Below are positions 10,736-22,345 of a stretch of 64,000 bases of DNA, piece by piece; positions within the stretch are counted from its first letter, which is position 1, and each line of letters starts with the position of its first letter. The notes beneath the pieces are model-generated. The model did not search any database, was not told where the DNA came from, and saw only the letters and a list, made by a program, of their open reading frames with translations. Both the position numbers and the translations under genes were made by a program. Source of the DNA: Solen grandis (lineage: Eukaryota > Mollusca > Bivalvia > Adapedonta > Solenidae); NCBI GenBank assembly GCA_021229015.1, contig CM037795.1, positions 19,177,166 through 19,241,165 of the forward strand, read 5' to 3'.

Positions 10736-10915
10736 TCACCCATCATTCATCAAATTGGGATCATGGTCCATCAAATGATTGTGGGAAATTTTATAGTTAT
10801 TGCAAGCCTCTATAGACTTTGAGCAAATAAGCATAGTACTCCAAGTCAATGGATGCTTGCACCTGCACTGACGTCTTTTTAAGCATTTAAAGGACCATGA
10901 TAAAAATGAAAAAAA
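10736..10915. mobile_element. MITE-like repeat (family with TCATGGTCC ends), copy 1
   Basis: Contains GGATCATGGTCCATCAAATG, TGTGGGAAATTTTATAG, TGCAAGCCTCTATAGACTTT, GATGCTTGCACCTGCACTGA and AAGCATTTAAAGGACCATGAT. Three further copies at 42.06, 51.71 and 52.45 kb share these blocks in the same order or reversed. The ends form imperfect terminal inverted repeats around ATCATGGTCC. Confidence 0.75.
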
Positions 10916-10919
10916 AAAT

Positions 10920-13766
10920 GGTGGAAGATTTTCGTCATATTCAGACCTTGCGGTCAAAGAAAACCAACAAGTTGGGTCTTTTTTTTAACTGAAGAGGCAC
11001 CATGTAGAAGAAACACTGGTTGAATACAAGGGAGTCCGAATGTGATACCTTGGCTCATAGACACCTTGGATCTTTTATATGACCGGCGTATAGTATCGAT
11101 ACACGGGAGACGTTATCCTAGGTTGGACCAGTACTAAGCTATTTTGGTTGTCCGTACCACTCGTAATACAGCATTCTCAAAGGGACATAATTCAAATTCA
11201 TATCACCATATGGCAACACAATTGCCTCCCTTTATCTTAGTTTAATATTAGTGACGACCCACTTTAAAGCTTACTAATCAGACCCAAGAGACACTTGTTT
11301 TATAGTGCTAATAAAAAGAAAGAAAAAGGTCTATTTTCAGTTCGATTTGACGTCATGTTCTGGTATAGATTGTCTTGATACTTGATATAATTCATCCTTA
11401 GCCTCGGGATTTCTCACTTGAAGCATATTATTTTATCTGGATCGAATGTATTGGTTAAAAGTAGATTAAGGAATATTGCAAACAAAAACGACTAGCATGA
11501 GTAAACAGTTGTTTCCTTAAGCAATGATATATTAATAGTACTATTATGGATTATTTCTATGTACTGTGTACGTGATATTTTTTCTTACATTCATCTGAGA
11601 AGGCCGTGTAAAATTCCTTGCACCATCGGGGTTCGAACAGTTGACAAAATACGTCAGTGTTATTTCTTACATTCACTTTTAAAAACGACAGTTGGATATA
11701 CATTTTCCTGTTAACAAAATATGTCCATGCTATTATTTCAAACATTCATTTAAACGCAATGGAATATACATTTTTTTTGCTGACAAAATATTTCCGTGAC
11801 AATACTTCTTACATTCATTCAAACGATAATGGGATACATGTATATACTTTCACGTTGACAATATATGTCCTTTGTATTATTTCTTTCATTAATTAAAAAA
11901 GGAATATATGAGAAAGCCTTGAAAGGTTAGCTGCCCAAGAATATATATCACAGATATACTTGTTAATAGAACAAACTTGTCTTTATGAAGGAACTTATTA
12001 ATGTTTAATCATATATACAAGTTGCAATTGAGGACATACCATTGCAAACAGTGGTCCTCTATTTGCAATAAGTCTGTTAAGTACACATTGACTTCAAGTA
12101 CATAACAGATATATAGGCCAAAATACTACAAAGAAGTCACAAAGAAGACAAAGTTAAAAGATATATACCATGTACCATTTCGTACGTAGGCGATTATGTG
12201 TGGTATGAACCTGAATTGACTTGTCAACAGGAAGCTGAGAAGTGGTTTAATATTGCCGCTAGGGGCGCACCGCAGTGACGTCATATATTTCGATTGGTGC
12301 AAAGCAATTAGCTGTCCGACAGTATGATTTTTGATGTTTGGTGCATCGGGTATGCAATCTAAACGATATGCAGCAATTGTAAAAGGCATTATTCGATAGG
12401 TAAGTGAATACACACATATATAAAGATAGGGTTAAATGTACTTTGCTGCTTCAGGTAATAGTCAATATTGGTAATCGACGCACTGTTATTAAATTCCATA
12501 CTGCATCCGTAAATAGCACTATGAACAGAGTGAAATTGAAAGAAACGGACAATTTCTCACATCATATACATCAAAAGTACGGCCTTTTGGACAACTAATT
12601 CAAGGTTACTACTGACAATGAGCGCTTAAAATTTCTCAATTAATAGGTCTCATAGCAACATAAGCCACAGGTGGCATATATCATATGCGTGACTTTGTAG
12701 TTTTGGAGGTACGAGTAAGAAAGGCACATGATAATGACAAATTCAAAACATTTTGTTTCGTCAGTTAAAGGAGGTTTACAGTCCTTTTTACCTTTATATC
12801 ACATGAAATTCACACTTGTAAAGTGTGGAAACTGATTAACACATGAAAGAGAAGGGAGCGTTAGGGAAGAGCGTCGCGAGGATACACGTAAAAATTATCA
12901 ATTTCATATTTCACTGATCTAGGATTGGTTCTAGTAAATTGTGTTTTTAAATATTCATTAAATGAAATCTCGAGTGACTTAACTATCAACTATTGCTGTC
13001 TCTCTCTCTCGCTCGCTCTCTCTAAACCAAATGAAACAGTTGTATACTGAAATTTTAACTACTAAACTTCCACTCAGATATAGAGTAAACACAAAAACAA
13101 AGCAAAACTATTTCGAAAATTGCCATTTATCATTATCCCTGCAAGTTATATTTTGGACTGGTACAAATAAAAGTGAGATTTAGAGACATGTTTCTTCAAA
13201 ACTTTGATTAGTATACATGTATGATATCTATAAATCAGGTTTAAAATATGTCACTGCACACAGCTAAAAGAATGTAAATAAAATTCGATAAGGTGCACAG
13301 TTCCCTATGTATTTTCGTGCAATGTGTGCAAACATCGAGAGTTTTAGCTTATTTCGTTCCATTTTATAACAAGAGAACGAGAATATCGAGGGAATCTTCA
13401 AAGAAATCTCCACATCAGATAATAACATATTTTCAGCTGTGGTTGTTTGATTGCAAACAATCAAACGCTTTTGAGTAAAATGTGGTTGTGCACTAGAAAG
13501 GTCATCTGGTGCAAAAATAAAATCTTGATTACCAGAGAGAGAAGGATATCTGAAAATCATAACCGCCTTTCTTACCGATAATTGTTTTGTTGTAAATTTT
13601 ATCCTTTTTTTCATATATGTTTCATTCAAGAACTAGCAGCTAATTAAGGTTGAGGAAGAATCCGCAAGTCAGCTAGAATGTTTTACTCACTACAACTACT
13701 CGCCATATCGATACAGTAACAAGAGTATACATGCATGTATATGTGTGTATGTATGTTTCCTGGGTT

Positions 13767-13799
<33 letters not shown>

Positions 13800-14025
13800 T
13801 CCTTCCTTCCATCCATCCATCCATGTAAAAGGTAGGTAAGGTCGACCTCTATCCCCGAAGGTTATTGGAAACAAATATATTCATTGGGACTTTTGATACA
13901 TTTTATATAGGTAAAATACATGTATACTGAGCGAACTAGAAGCAATTGTGTTATATGAGCACCCCCATTAAAAGGATTTCTTGAACACATACACATATAA
14001 CCAAAATCATAATTAATATGAAAAA
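10920..14025. other. Non-coding interval, intron or intergenic
   Basis: Several chance open frames; none matches a family. A TGACGTCA site with an adjacent inverted CCAAT (GATTGG) lies at 12275-12300, possibly regulatory but isolated. A compound microsatellite (CT)n(CA)n then CCTT/CCAT repeats occupies 13768-13825. If the FABP exon at 14.1 kb belongs to a separate gene, its other exons should be here, but I cannot see them. Confidence 0.5.
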
Positions 14026-14030
14026 CTCAC

Positions 14031-14130
14031 CTAGTTCTTTCAGAGCTGCCTCGAAATTCTCACTTCGATCAAGTTTCCAGCATCCACCAAGTTCATTCTT
14101 GATATCCGCTACAACTGAATTTACTGACAT
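14031..14130 (-). CDS. Fatty-acid-binding protein, first coding exon (second copy)
   Basis: The minus-strand ATG at 14130-14128 opens 33 codons: MSVNSVVADIKNELGGCWKL then DRSENFEAALKEL, plus one base of a Gly codon before the donor G|gtgagtttt. It has the same intron phase as the exon at 3702-3789, and the shared G-x-W-x-L-D-R-S-x-N-F-x-x-A-L-K-E core is identical in spacing. It is an intracellular lipid-binding protein N-terminus (first beta strand and start of helix I). Either it is a paralogue in a tandem FABP cluster or an alternative first exon spliced to downstream exons shared with the 3.7-kb exon. I found no exons 2-4 between the two, which mildly favours the second reading or a broken gene. 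Confidence 0.85.
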
Positions 14131-14226
14131 CCTACTTTGATATTCCCGCCAATTTTCCTTAAAAAGTTACGTGCCTTATCTGCCTGTATTTCCTTTAGGA
14201 ATGAATCGCCAAAGAGGTATCGGCGA

Positions 14227-14236
14227 TTTTTATAGC
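14227..14236 (-). promoter_or_regulatory. TATA box of the FABP exon at 14.1 kb
   Basis: The minus strand reads GCTATAAAAATCG about 100 bases upstream of the ATG, implying a start site near 14200 and a 5' UTR of roughly 70 bases. This is a close match to the TATA consensus in the right place; no transcript evidence is available. Confidence 0.55.
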
Positions 14237-14239
14237 AAA

Positions 14240-17070
14240 TAAAAAAGGTAGTACAACGTAAGGACTGTCTATTTAAAGATGCACTAGATACAAATGCAGC
14301 AGACGACAGAGTTCAAAATGGCGTTTGCGGTTTTAAGTGTGGTTAGAATAGCGGGTGACTTGCAGTTGATATGAATTTATCCGTTTTGTTTTGGATAATA
14401 GACACGAACATCTACGGGCAGTCAGTACTGATGACGATAATGGCTGGATGGTGTTTACAAAACATCGATTCGTCGATTCCTATATTACTGATAGTTGAAA
14501 TCTGTGTACCTGTACTTACTCTAGCAATAAAAATGATTAATATACTTTCAGCGAAGTTTTTTTTTCCAGATAAGAAAACATTTAAAATGTACATTGTGTA
14601 CTGTGATAAATATTCAAACTACAATGTGAGTGCAATTTACACACACAAATAATAAAACAAATACAGTAAAACCTTACTTAAAGGGACAAGAGAAAGTAAC
14701 CGCTTAACAGAAGTGGCCGCTACATTTTATATACTGTAAAGTTATCATTTTTCGTTAAAAATAGAATTTCGTTGTATTAAAGACAAGTCCGTGGGTAAAT
14801 CTATTTACGGATTCAAAGAAAACGTAAGGACTACTTAATAAAAATTTTCTATGGGCAAAATGGATGGTTTCAACAAAAAACAGTCCCCACGAAATTAGAT
14901 GATTATTGAGCATTCCAAATCTACTATAATATAACAATATAAAGTGAAATTTTTATTTTGTTGTCATGTGTAAGCCGATTGATGAGAAAAATATATACAT
15001 GTATAATAGCGAGGCCTAAATGGCGGGGCGCCGTGTCATGTCCCGTCTGAACCATGCCTTGTCTTTTCTGACAGCGCACTGCCTGCCTTTTTGTTCGGTA
15101 TAGTTCATATTTCAGAGTATGCACCAGTTGCGGGACCACCAACAACTAACCAAAACTGTCAGAATGACCAAATGAGGAATGTGAACCCAAAACGGATAGT
15201 ATAAATCAGCGACAATTACCATTTGACAACGGAGACTCCTCGGTTCCTGGAGGTTCTAATATGAAGTTAATCCGCTTAGTTATCGCCAGTCCAGGGCAGC
15301 GATATTATACTATCGAGCAAGGAACCGTTTACTACCGCACCGCGGACGTAATAGTGAAACGTTTCCTTCTAAGTTGATCGCAGAAAGATGAATAGATAAG
15401 ATTATCGGGAACAAGCTTTGGGAAACTGCTTTGAACGCTGGGAAATCTGGACTGGTTTATAGACTACCGGAAGTACATGTTGGTAAACGGAGCTAGACTG
15501 ATAGGCGCATAAATTGGACAGATTCGATTTTATTATTATTAGTATTTTATTTTATTTAGTTTTATTATTTGTGTGTGTGTGTGTTTGATGCTGAACCAAA
15601 CATACGTGATCTGTCTTTATATAAATAAAAGTATCGTGCAATTTAACTATAAGGAACTTGGTTGTTTATGTCATTGTCTGTACAAGTCTTCAGCACTATC
15701 GATAATTTCCAGTGTGTGCTGTATGGAGTGCACGTTATGGGGCTTGTAGCTTTTCTGTTACGGTTTAAGACATTTACAAATCAACAAGGCTTTCTTTTCG
15801 TCGTTGATTGATGCTGAACCAAACATGATAATATTTCCCAGCTATGAACATCTCCTTCAGTTGCAAGTACTTTGACATATAATTCCCATTTATGTAACAG
15901 TGTAACTTTCTTTTCACTTGGCTAACGGCGAGTTATAGCATTTTTTGAAATGCTCATACTTGTTACGGTTAGGACTCTCAATAATACAGCTTAAACTTTC
16001 ATTCGGAACACTTCGATCTTTTCCTAGCGGAAAAAAAAATGGACGAGGTGTTCCGAATGTTTAATGTTGTTTAATTCCAATTTCGGACAGTATTATATTA
16101 GTTATACATACAACAGCAACCACGTTATGAATTATGAAACTTTTACATCTTTTTTAAGTTAGCGAAATGATAAATATTAAAGAAATAAAATTTCTATTAT
16201 CAAAAATATCTAAAAATGTTAAAAATACTGTACATATATTTCATATCCGTGCCGTAATGTGAGAATTTAATCTGCAATAAGTGTCTGCACAATGCGGATT
16301 ATTGTCCGATGCACTTTTCCAGAAATTGCTCACAAACAGTATAACAAACAAGCCATTTTCCACCTGTAAGGCTGTTATAGGATAGCCTGTGAGTCAGTTT
16401 GAATACACATTTTAAATGGCAATGCATGTTGCTTAAGTATAGGTTAGTGTTTTTGACTAACTGAAACTAGGCTGAAACCGGACCCCGACTTATATAAATT
16501 ATTATACTGTTTAGAAAGGTTCATTTATTTGCACCTATATATATGTTATTTTGTGTTTTGCAATTGGACATTATTATTTTTTTCCGTTTTAGTAACCTTT
16601 GTTAGCCTTCTTTTCATCTCTTCTCATTATTTATTTATATTTTCAGTTAATTTTTTTTAAATCTCTTCATTCATATTATTACACATCTCATCTAAAAGTT
16701 TTTTTTTTTTTAAAAATAATATATTTACTTAATTGCTATGTCTAGTGATTAGTTTTATTTTGCCTATTCTATGTAAGCATATGTAGACATTGGTATTATA
16801 CAAATACTTTGAAGGGGATGGCCAGGGGATGCTTATTTTCTAAAATCTTCAATGTTGTATCATCATTATCTACGGCAATAAAATATGTCCAAACTAAACT
16901 AAGTGGGAGGGTAGAGTTCTTTTGTTATTTTGGATAAATCAGATTGCTGGTTCACTATTGATGTTGTGTTTTTCTTTTATATCGATTTTCATGCGTCCCC
17001 ATCAGAAAACCCTGTAACACATTACACACGCGTGATATTGGTAAACTATGGTGGCTGATTTCTGCCATTT
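14240..17070. other. Intergenic, nothing coding recognised
   Basis: AT-rich. A fragment of the AACCT-TTAAGCGG repeat (see 40146-40312) lies at 14664-14735. The phrase GATGCTGAACCAAACAT occurs twice (15587, 15811). T-rich tracts fill 16570-16740. Open frames such as 14371-14652 show no family features. Confidence 0.55.
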
Positions 17071-17071
17071 C

Positions 17072-17190
17072 GTGTTGTCGTGTCTTCGCCCCGAAAGGCG
17101 AAAGGCGAAATAACGAAAACATGCCATATTGTCGTTATTTCGCCTGTCGCCTTTCGGGGCGAAGACACGACAACACGAAACATGTCAGGC
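17072..17190. repeat. Perfect-to-near-perfect hairpin of CGAAAGGCGAAA-type sequence
   Basis: The left arm TCGTGTTGTCGTGTCTTCGC, CCCGAAAGGCGAAAGGCGAA, ATAACGA is answered by the right arm TCGTTATTTCGCCTGTCGCC, TTTCGGGGCGAAGACACGAC, AACACGA with a short loop. It lies directly left of a longer inverted pair and shares its GGCGAAA/TTTCGCC building blocks. Confidence 0.85.
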
Positions 17191-17339
17191 GAAATAACGA
17201 AATTTTAACAGGCGAAAGGACGAAAAGTTTCGCCTTTGAATGTTTCGTGTCCGCGGGTCGAAACCTTTCGTGTTGGCGCCCTTTGTTTGTCGTGTCTTTG
17301 TGTCTTCGCCCCGAAACGCGAACGGCGAAATAACGACAA

Positions 17340-17918
17340 TGTTGCAGATTTCGTTGTCGTCCTTTCGCCTCGAAAGGCGAAAGTCGAAATAACGAAAATG
17401 ACAACGCTTCGGGTTTCGCCTTCCGGTAGACATGCGCAGAACGTTTACACATATGCATACTTGCTGTAAATATCAACAATGCCAGGTGAAGATAGCTTTA
17501 TTTCACTGCAGCAGAATATATACGCCGATAATATCCTTTTGAGTAATAAAATTGAAGTTTTAATACACATTATATGTAGATGCTTACGTATGAGTATAAA
17601 TTTATGTTAGCTTTTTTTAAATCATTATAAGTTAATGTGCCTGAACAATAAATAGAGTTTCAAGCGGTTCAATTATGCTACAATTGAAATATGTTTTCAA
17701 TGAAGCTTCCAAATATATTTTCCGTATCATGGATGTTGTAAATATACATGTATCTCATTTTTGTACGGTTTTGAGTATCCATTAATAGAAAGACTTTGTT
17801 TTAACTATTAGATGCGCATGTCTACCGGAAGGCGAAACCCGAAACGTACAGTCATTTTCGTTATTTCGACTTTCGCCTTTCGAGGCGAAAGGACGACAAC
17901 ACGAAATCTGCAACATAA
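17340..17918. mobile_element. Foldback element with about 95-bp terminal inverted repeats
   Basis: The left terminus (17340-17437: GTTGCAGATTTCG...TTTCGCCTCGAAAGGCGAAA...CTTCCGGTAGACATGCGCA) is matched, inverted, by 17814-17917 (TGCGCATGTCTACCGGAAGG...GAAATCTGCAAC) with only a few differences. The interior of about 375 bp is AT-rich and codes for nothing evident. Long-TIR, non-coding structure fits a foldback or MITE-class DNA element; the superfamily is unknown. Confidence 0.8.
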
Positions 17919-18250
17919 TGTAAATTATGCTAACTACTTTCTGCGAGCTAAATTGCGAGCAATTGGGTGTGTTAATCATAATTACAACACGGTGGCCCTT
18001 TGATTCGTCTCTATAGTATTTCACAGTTACCGTCATTGCAATTAGATTTCTACTTACATGATACCGCCCCTTTTATATATTTATATGTTTGATTAAAAAA
18101 CTGTTTATAAATTGTAATGATTTGCGCAATTAAAATAGCGATGTTTGTGAGAATGTGCATAAATGATTGCGTGACAAGGGGTATTGACTTTAGTTATGGT
18201 TCGATAACTATAGCAGGAAGTTTAATAAAGTTTTTGAGATATTTCTTAAA

Positions 18251-18572
18251 ATGGAGTGTATAGTTCCTTACGACTTTGAGCCCGAATATACTGAGGAAGA
18301 GCTGCAACTGCTTCAAGACAATGACGTACGGGAGGAGTAATATTTATGTGCTGTGTGATAACTGTGTTATGATGCCATCCAATATGGAAAATGTATGTTG
18401 CAAATCGAGTGACTTGGTTGTTGGAAATTTAGATGAACTTACGTGCATTACGAACCATACGGACTTTCACACCTTAGTTCTGAATGATTCTGTTTTAGAA
18501 GTTGCATTCATTACCATTCTGGCATACAAAGGTCATAGGACGAGGGCTCCAGACTCTCTCACTCACAAGTAA
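18251..18572 (+). pseudogene. P2X7-type intracellular cysteine domain, frameshifted remnant
   Basis: From the ATG at 18251 one frame reads MECIVPYDFEPEYTEEELQL then LQDND before a stop. A second frame (codons in phase with 18276) takes over near 18325 and reads VLCDNCVMMPSNMENVCCKS, later LTCITNHTDFHTLVLNDSVL, EVAFITILAYKGHRTRAPDS and LTHK. The FEPxYTEEEL lead-in, C-x-x-C...CC, CIT-x-H-x-x-F and VLN-x-x-VLE-x-A patterns are those of the zinc-binding C-terminal domain of P2X7 receptors, which is found detached and amplified in mollusc genomes. The frame change means a broken copy or a sequence error. A good donor (CACAA|gtaaga) sits at the stop, so an intact parent would have continued; I found no matching next exon. 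An AATAAA follows at 18579. Confidence 0.75.
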
Positions 18573-18702
18573 GAAAACAATAAAATGATCATAGTTTAAT
18601 CTTTTAATAATATATTTTCATCATATTCAAATAATAAACATTTTTCAAACAATTTCTCCACAACACACGTAATTCCCTTCTATATTTCAATGTATGTACG
18701 CA

Positions 18703-18753
18703 ACCGGAAGTGTGTCTGTGACGTCACGATTGTTGAAAAAAAGTCTCGCGAGA
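18703..18753. promoter_or_regulatory. Compact promoter-like cluster: ETS, CRE and TCTCGCGAGA
   Basis: Within 51 bp lie ACCGGAAGTG (ETS site, 18703-18712), the palindromic CRE TGACGTCA (18719-18726) and the palindrome TCTCGCGAGA (18744-18753). In animals these three elements are characteristic of TATA-less housekeeping promoters. A start codon in good context (AAACAATGT) follows at 18770 with the 11-codon frame MSAPMSRGKLV. I cannot tell which gene, on which strand, it would serve. Confidence 0.6.
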
Positions 18754-18789
18754 CCACGAGACGTAAACAATGTCTGCGCCCATGTCTCG

Positions 18790-20730
18790 GGGCAAATTGG
18801 TGTAAATAGACGTCTTTAACTTGCAATTTCTTTCTTATTACGATTGATTCAATGAAATGAGAAATTAAATTGGTTTATTTACATCAATATCTTTCAATTA
18901 AAACCTAGTTGTTATCAGCCGAGCGTATTCCTTTAATCAATAATTACGAGGGAGAGTTTACACAACTCTTTGTTATTATTTACAGATCATCTGTGAATAA
19001 GCTGCTTTAACTCATGAATATATTTGAGGGGTAGTCCGTCAAAATTCTTCTGACCTTGAACTGAAAAGTGACCCTTAGTTTTTGTGAAACACTTGACTTT
19101 GTCAAATAGATAGGTCTATTATATACATGGTGTTCTAACGAATGGTACACTAACCTACTTAGTCACTATGAAAAATAGTCGAATTAATATTTTATGAAAG
19201 TAGACGGCTATGAGCAAAATTTGACATAGTATCGAATTTGGTCCTTCCATACCTTCTATATTTTTATTGGCTTGCAGGGACGTAGCGAGCATTACGCACG
19301 TATGTTCGCAATTGGTGTAAAAGTAAAAATTAAGATATGCCACAAAACGGTGATAAAATGGAGTGGATAGGTTATCTATAAAGACCAACTTATCAACTGT
19401 ATACGCGAATATCTCGATATTTACCTGTATTAAACTACATGTACTGCGAAACAGGTGACTGCCTATAATCCATAATCTTATGCAAACTTGCAATTTGGTG
19501 TATTCGAATAGAAAATGTTGTTATATAAAAATCCACTGTAAGTTGGGACTGAGTGTCAAAAACATACATGATGACAAATGTGTTGTTTATGGGGAGAAAA
19601 ATGTAATTTTCCAGTTTATAGGTGGTTTACAAAAGCCATATCCGATCACGAATCATCAAAACATCTCCAGTATTCTGCCATTTTATTCACTGCGCACGTG
19701 AGCAGAATCAAAGTACACAATGCGCTGCCAGACTTTCGGCAGGGTTTACATGATGAAATAGCTATATTTCTTATTCCCGTGTTTGAGAAGGATTGAACTC
19801 AATAGTGCCAAAAACTCAACACGTTTTCCTGCAACTTTAGGTATAAGAACGTCAGCTGAACTCGCTTTTTGTTTCAAGATAACCTGCCGACAGTCTCTCG
19901 GTTTCTTGAGCGTTTTGATTCATAATAGTCCGGAGTTTAATTCATAAATAGCATATTTAATAAAGTCATAACCTTAAAATCAAATTTAATTAAAACGGAA
20001 TGATATAGTGTGGTGTCTTAATTATGCAATCAGTTATCCCTGCTTTTGCTTATCGGTTATGTAAGAATGGTTAAAGCCAGTCTAAATATGTTTTCCATTA
20101 GAAAAAGTAAACAATTTATTGTTTTTGCTGTTTTCGTTTTTCCTCGAAGAAATAAAGCATTATCATATATAAACACATCGAACTCCCCAGTTGGCACTAA
20201 ACCAATAATCAACCATACAGTTATCGGTGGAGGATCTTAGGAATTCATAAATACGTTAATCAGTTGGAAATAATTTATATTTCATTATTTGATGTTCTAA
20301 ATTGATATCTGAATTATTTTTGATGTTCGGTTTAATATTTTACACTTCTAAATCAGATATTAGTACAAAATAAACCTGTGAAGATATGAGTATTGACAAT
20401 TTAGGATGTGGAATTTATGAAATAGGGAGATTATTGCAAATATAAAATTTTATTCAGATAAAAACTTCAGTGTCAAATGTTTTAAATATAGATTTGATAT
20501 TGCAATTTTGTCATATCATTTTGTCCCCCATGTTAATATCACTTGCTATCAAAATTTCTTTTCTCTAATACAGTGAAAATTTGAATTTCAAAATTGAAGT
20601 TGAGGAAATGGGTATACAATATTACAGGAAATGTGCTGCATGTATATCTTTTTAGGTATCCTTCTTAAAAGAAGTCCAAACTTACACTAGAACTATCACT
20701 TAAGGTGATTTATACCTCTACCTCCCTCCT
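18790..20730. other. Non-coding interval, nothing recognised
   Basis: AT-rich. Open frames at 19155-19493 (minus), 19480-19796 and 20046-20240 (plus) show neither domain signatures nor convincing splice boundaries. Confidence 0.55.
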
Positions 20731-20732
20731 TG

Positions 20733-20815
20733 TGCTGCCACACTGTGGTATCATGCCACAGGCAAGTGGCATGATACCACACCCAGTCACATTATCTTGA
20801 CACCAGGTCAACCAT
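20733..20815 (-). mobile_element. Fragment of SINE family B, reverse orientation
   Basis: TGCCACACTGTGGTATCATG and GGCATGATACCACACCCAGT, CACATTATCTTGACACCAGG correspond, reverse-complemented, to the interior of the family B SINEs (GTCAAGATAATGTGACTGGG, TGTGGTATCATGCC). Head and tail are missing. Confidence 0.75.
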
Positions 20816-21950
20816 TCCTGGCTGGAATTCCACCAACAATTCTTAGCACTAAGTAACACTTAAATTCTTGAACAATTCACATTCCAGCATTATTATTTTA
20901 TGAAATATTCAAGTACATTATGGCTAAGCTGAGATGAACTATTATTGAAATAATTGTTAAAAAATGAATTATTTGTTGTTTTTTTCATTAGAGAAACAAG
21001 ACTAATGAAATTCACGCTTGAGTATTGAAGTTTTAGAATTGTTGGTGGAATTTGACCATGGAACTACCGTTGTAGTTTGCTGATGGCCAAGCAAGGGAGT
21101 TACCAGTACACCAGTTCTAGCATTGTACAAGTAGGATGGGACATAAGGTGACGACACAGGACATGATGTCACATCTAAAAGTGTATTTGTGAATTGATCT
21201 ATCAAAAATGACAGAACGACGATTTCATATTTTGAAATCCTGAGTCTCATATAAGTCACAGATGTATTAGGTACAAGGTCTTGTAAAAGAAAACTAAAAA
21301 CATCTTAAATTGATAAAATAATTATTTTTCATAATATATAGCGATTTGTCAAAATATTCTTGACAAAGTCAAAAAATATAAATATAATGATTTATAAACA
21401 TTCAAAGTCTTCAGAAGAAAAACAAAACATATGACAAACACAATTTTCAAATAGCATTCCCTCAAGGCTCATCAAAAGCTGTATGAGGTACTTTTTTCTT
21501 TTTCTTTGATTTTTATAGCCAGTATTTGGTTACGTTCCTAATGCCAAAAAAGGATGCAACCCCTCAATTTCTCCATAAAAATTCACAATCTGAAATTCTG
21601 AGAAAGAAAAAGTGGAAATAAATGTTTAAAGTACTTTGAGTATATCAATCTCCATGGCTATTCATAAAAAATCCAATTTTGCAAAAATGACTCAAATATT
21701 CTCAATCACATGGGTATAGGTCATAATCTTTTCCCAAAATTATTGAGAAGAAACTCCCCAAAAACTCTATGTATACACCAATATACTTGTTTCTGTAGAC
21801 CACAAAAATAAAATACATATATTGAATGATAATTCTCTTTATTTACCAATTACCACCCAGCTATGGTGTAGAAGAGCCAGGTAAAACTGAATTCAAATTT
21901 CCATGTACATATGTTTTAGGAGTCCCCCCCCCCCCATTTAATTTGAAAAG
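20816..21950. other. Non-coding interval, nothing recognised
   Basis: AT-rich DNA. The minus frame at 21002-21259 lacks family features. Confidence 0.5.
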
Positions 21951-21954
21951 GCTA

Positions 21955-22345
21955 TGGCTCCATCTCCACAGTAGGAAAAGCTACCTCCTTATCTCCAATG
22001 TGGGAAAAATACCCCCTTATCTCCAATATGGGAAAAAGTACCCCTTATCTCTAAGGAGGAAAACCTGGGACCCACCCCCCTACAAAGTGGGAAAAGTTAA
22101 CACCATCAACCAGTGCCTTATTACAAAAGTGGGGAAAGGTACACCTGTGTCTCCAATGCAGGAAAAGTTACCCCTTTTTCTCCAAAGTGGGAAAGTTACC
22201 CATCATATCTAAAAAGGGGGGAGGGGGGGGGTAAACCAAAATGGTTATCTTCAACATTCTAAAGTGGTGGAAAAAGTTACTTCCTCATCTTCAACTCTCT
22301 TAAGTGGGAAAAGTTACACACCCCTATCTCCAAAGTGGGAAAAAG
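21955..22345. repeat. Degenerate minisatellite, about 30-bp unit
   Basis: Repeated variants of CTCCAAAGTGGGAAAAGTTACCCCTTAT with strong length variation and G- or C-runs (for example near 21925 and 22215). The 128-codon open frame across the left part is made of these repeats and is not a gene. Confidence 0.85.

Noticed and set aside
14314..14380. Possible first exon starting AAAATGGCG on the plus strand, divergent from the FABP exon
   Set aside because: Only 12-18 codons, no strong donor and no downstream partner exon; the start context alone is not enough.
17121..17479. Overlapping open frames of 70-114 codons on both strands
   Set aside because: They arise from the GC-rich inverted repeats of the foldback element, which lack stops in several frames.
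21826..22212. 128-codon frame rich in Pro, Lys and Gly
   Set aside because: Made of degenerate 30-bp repeats and homopolymer runs, no family or splice signals.
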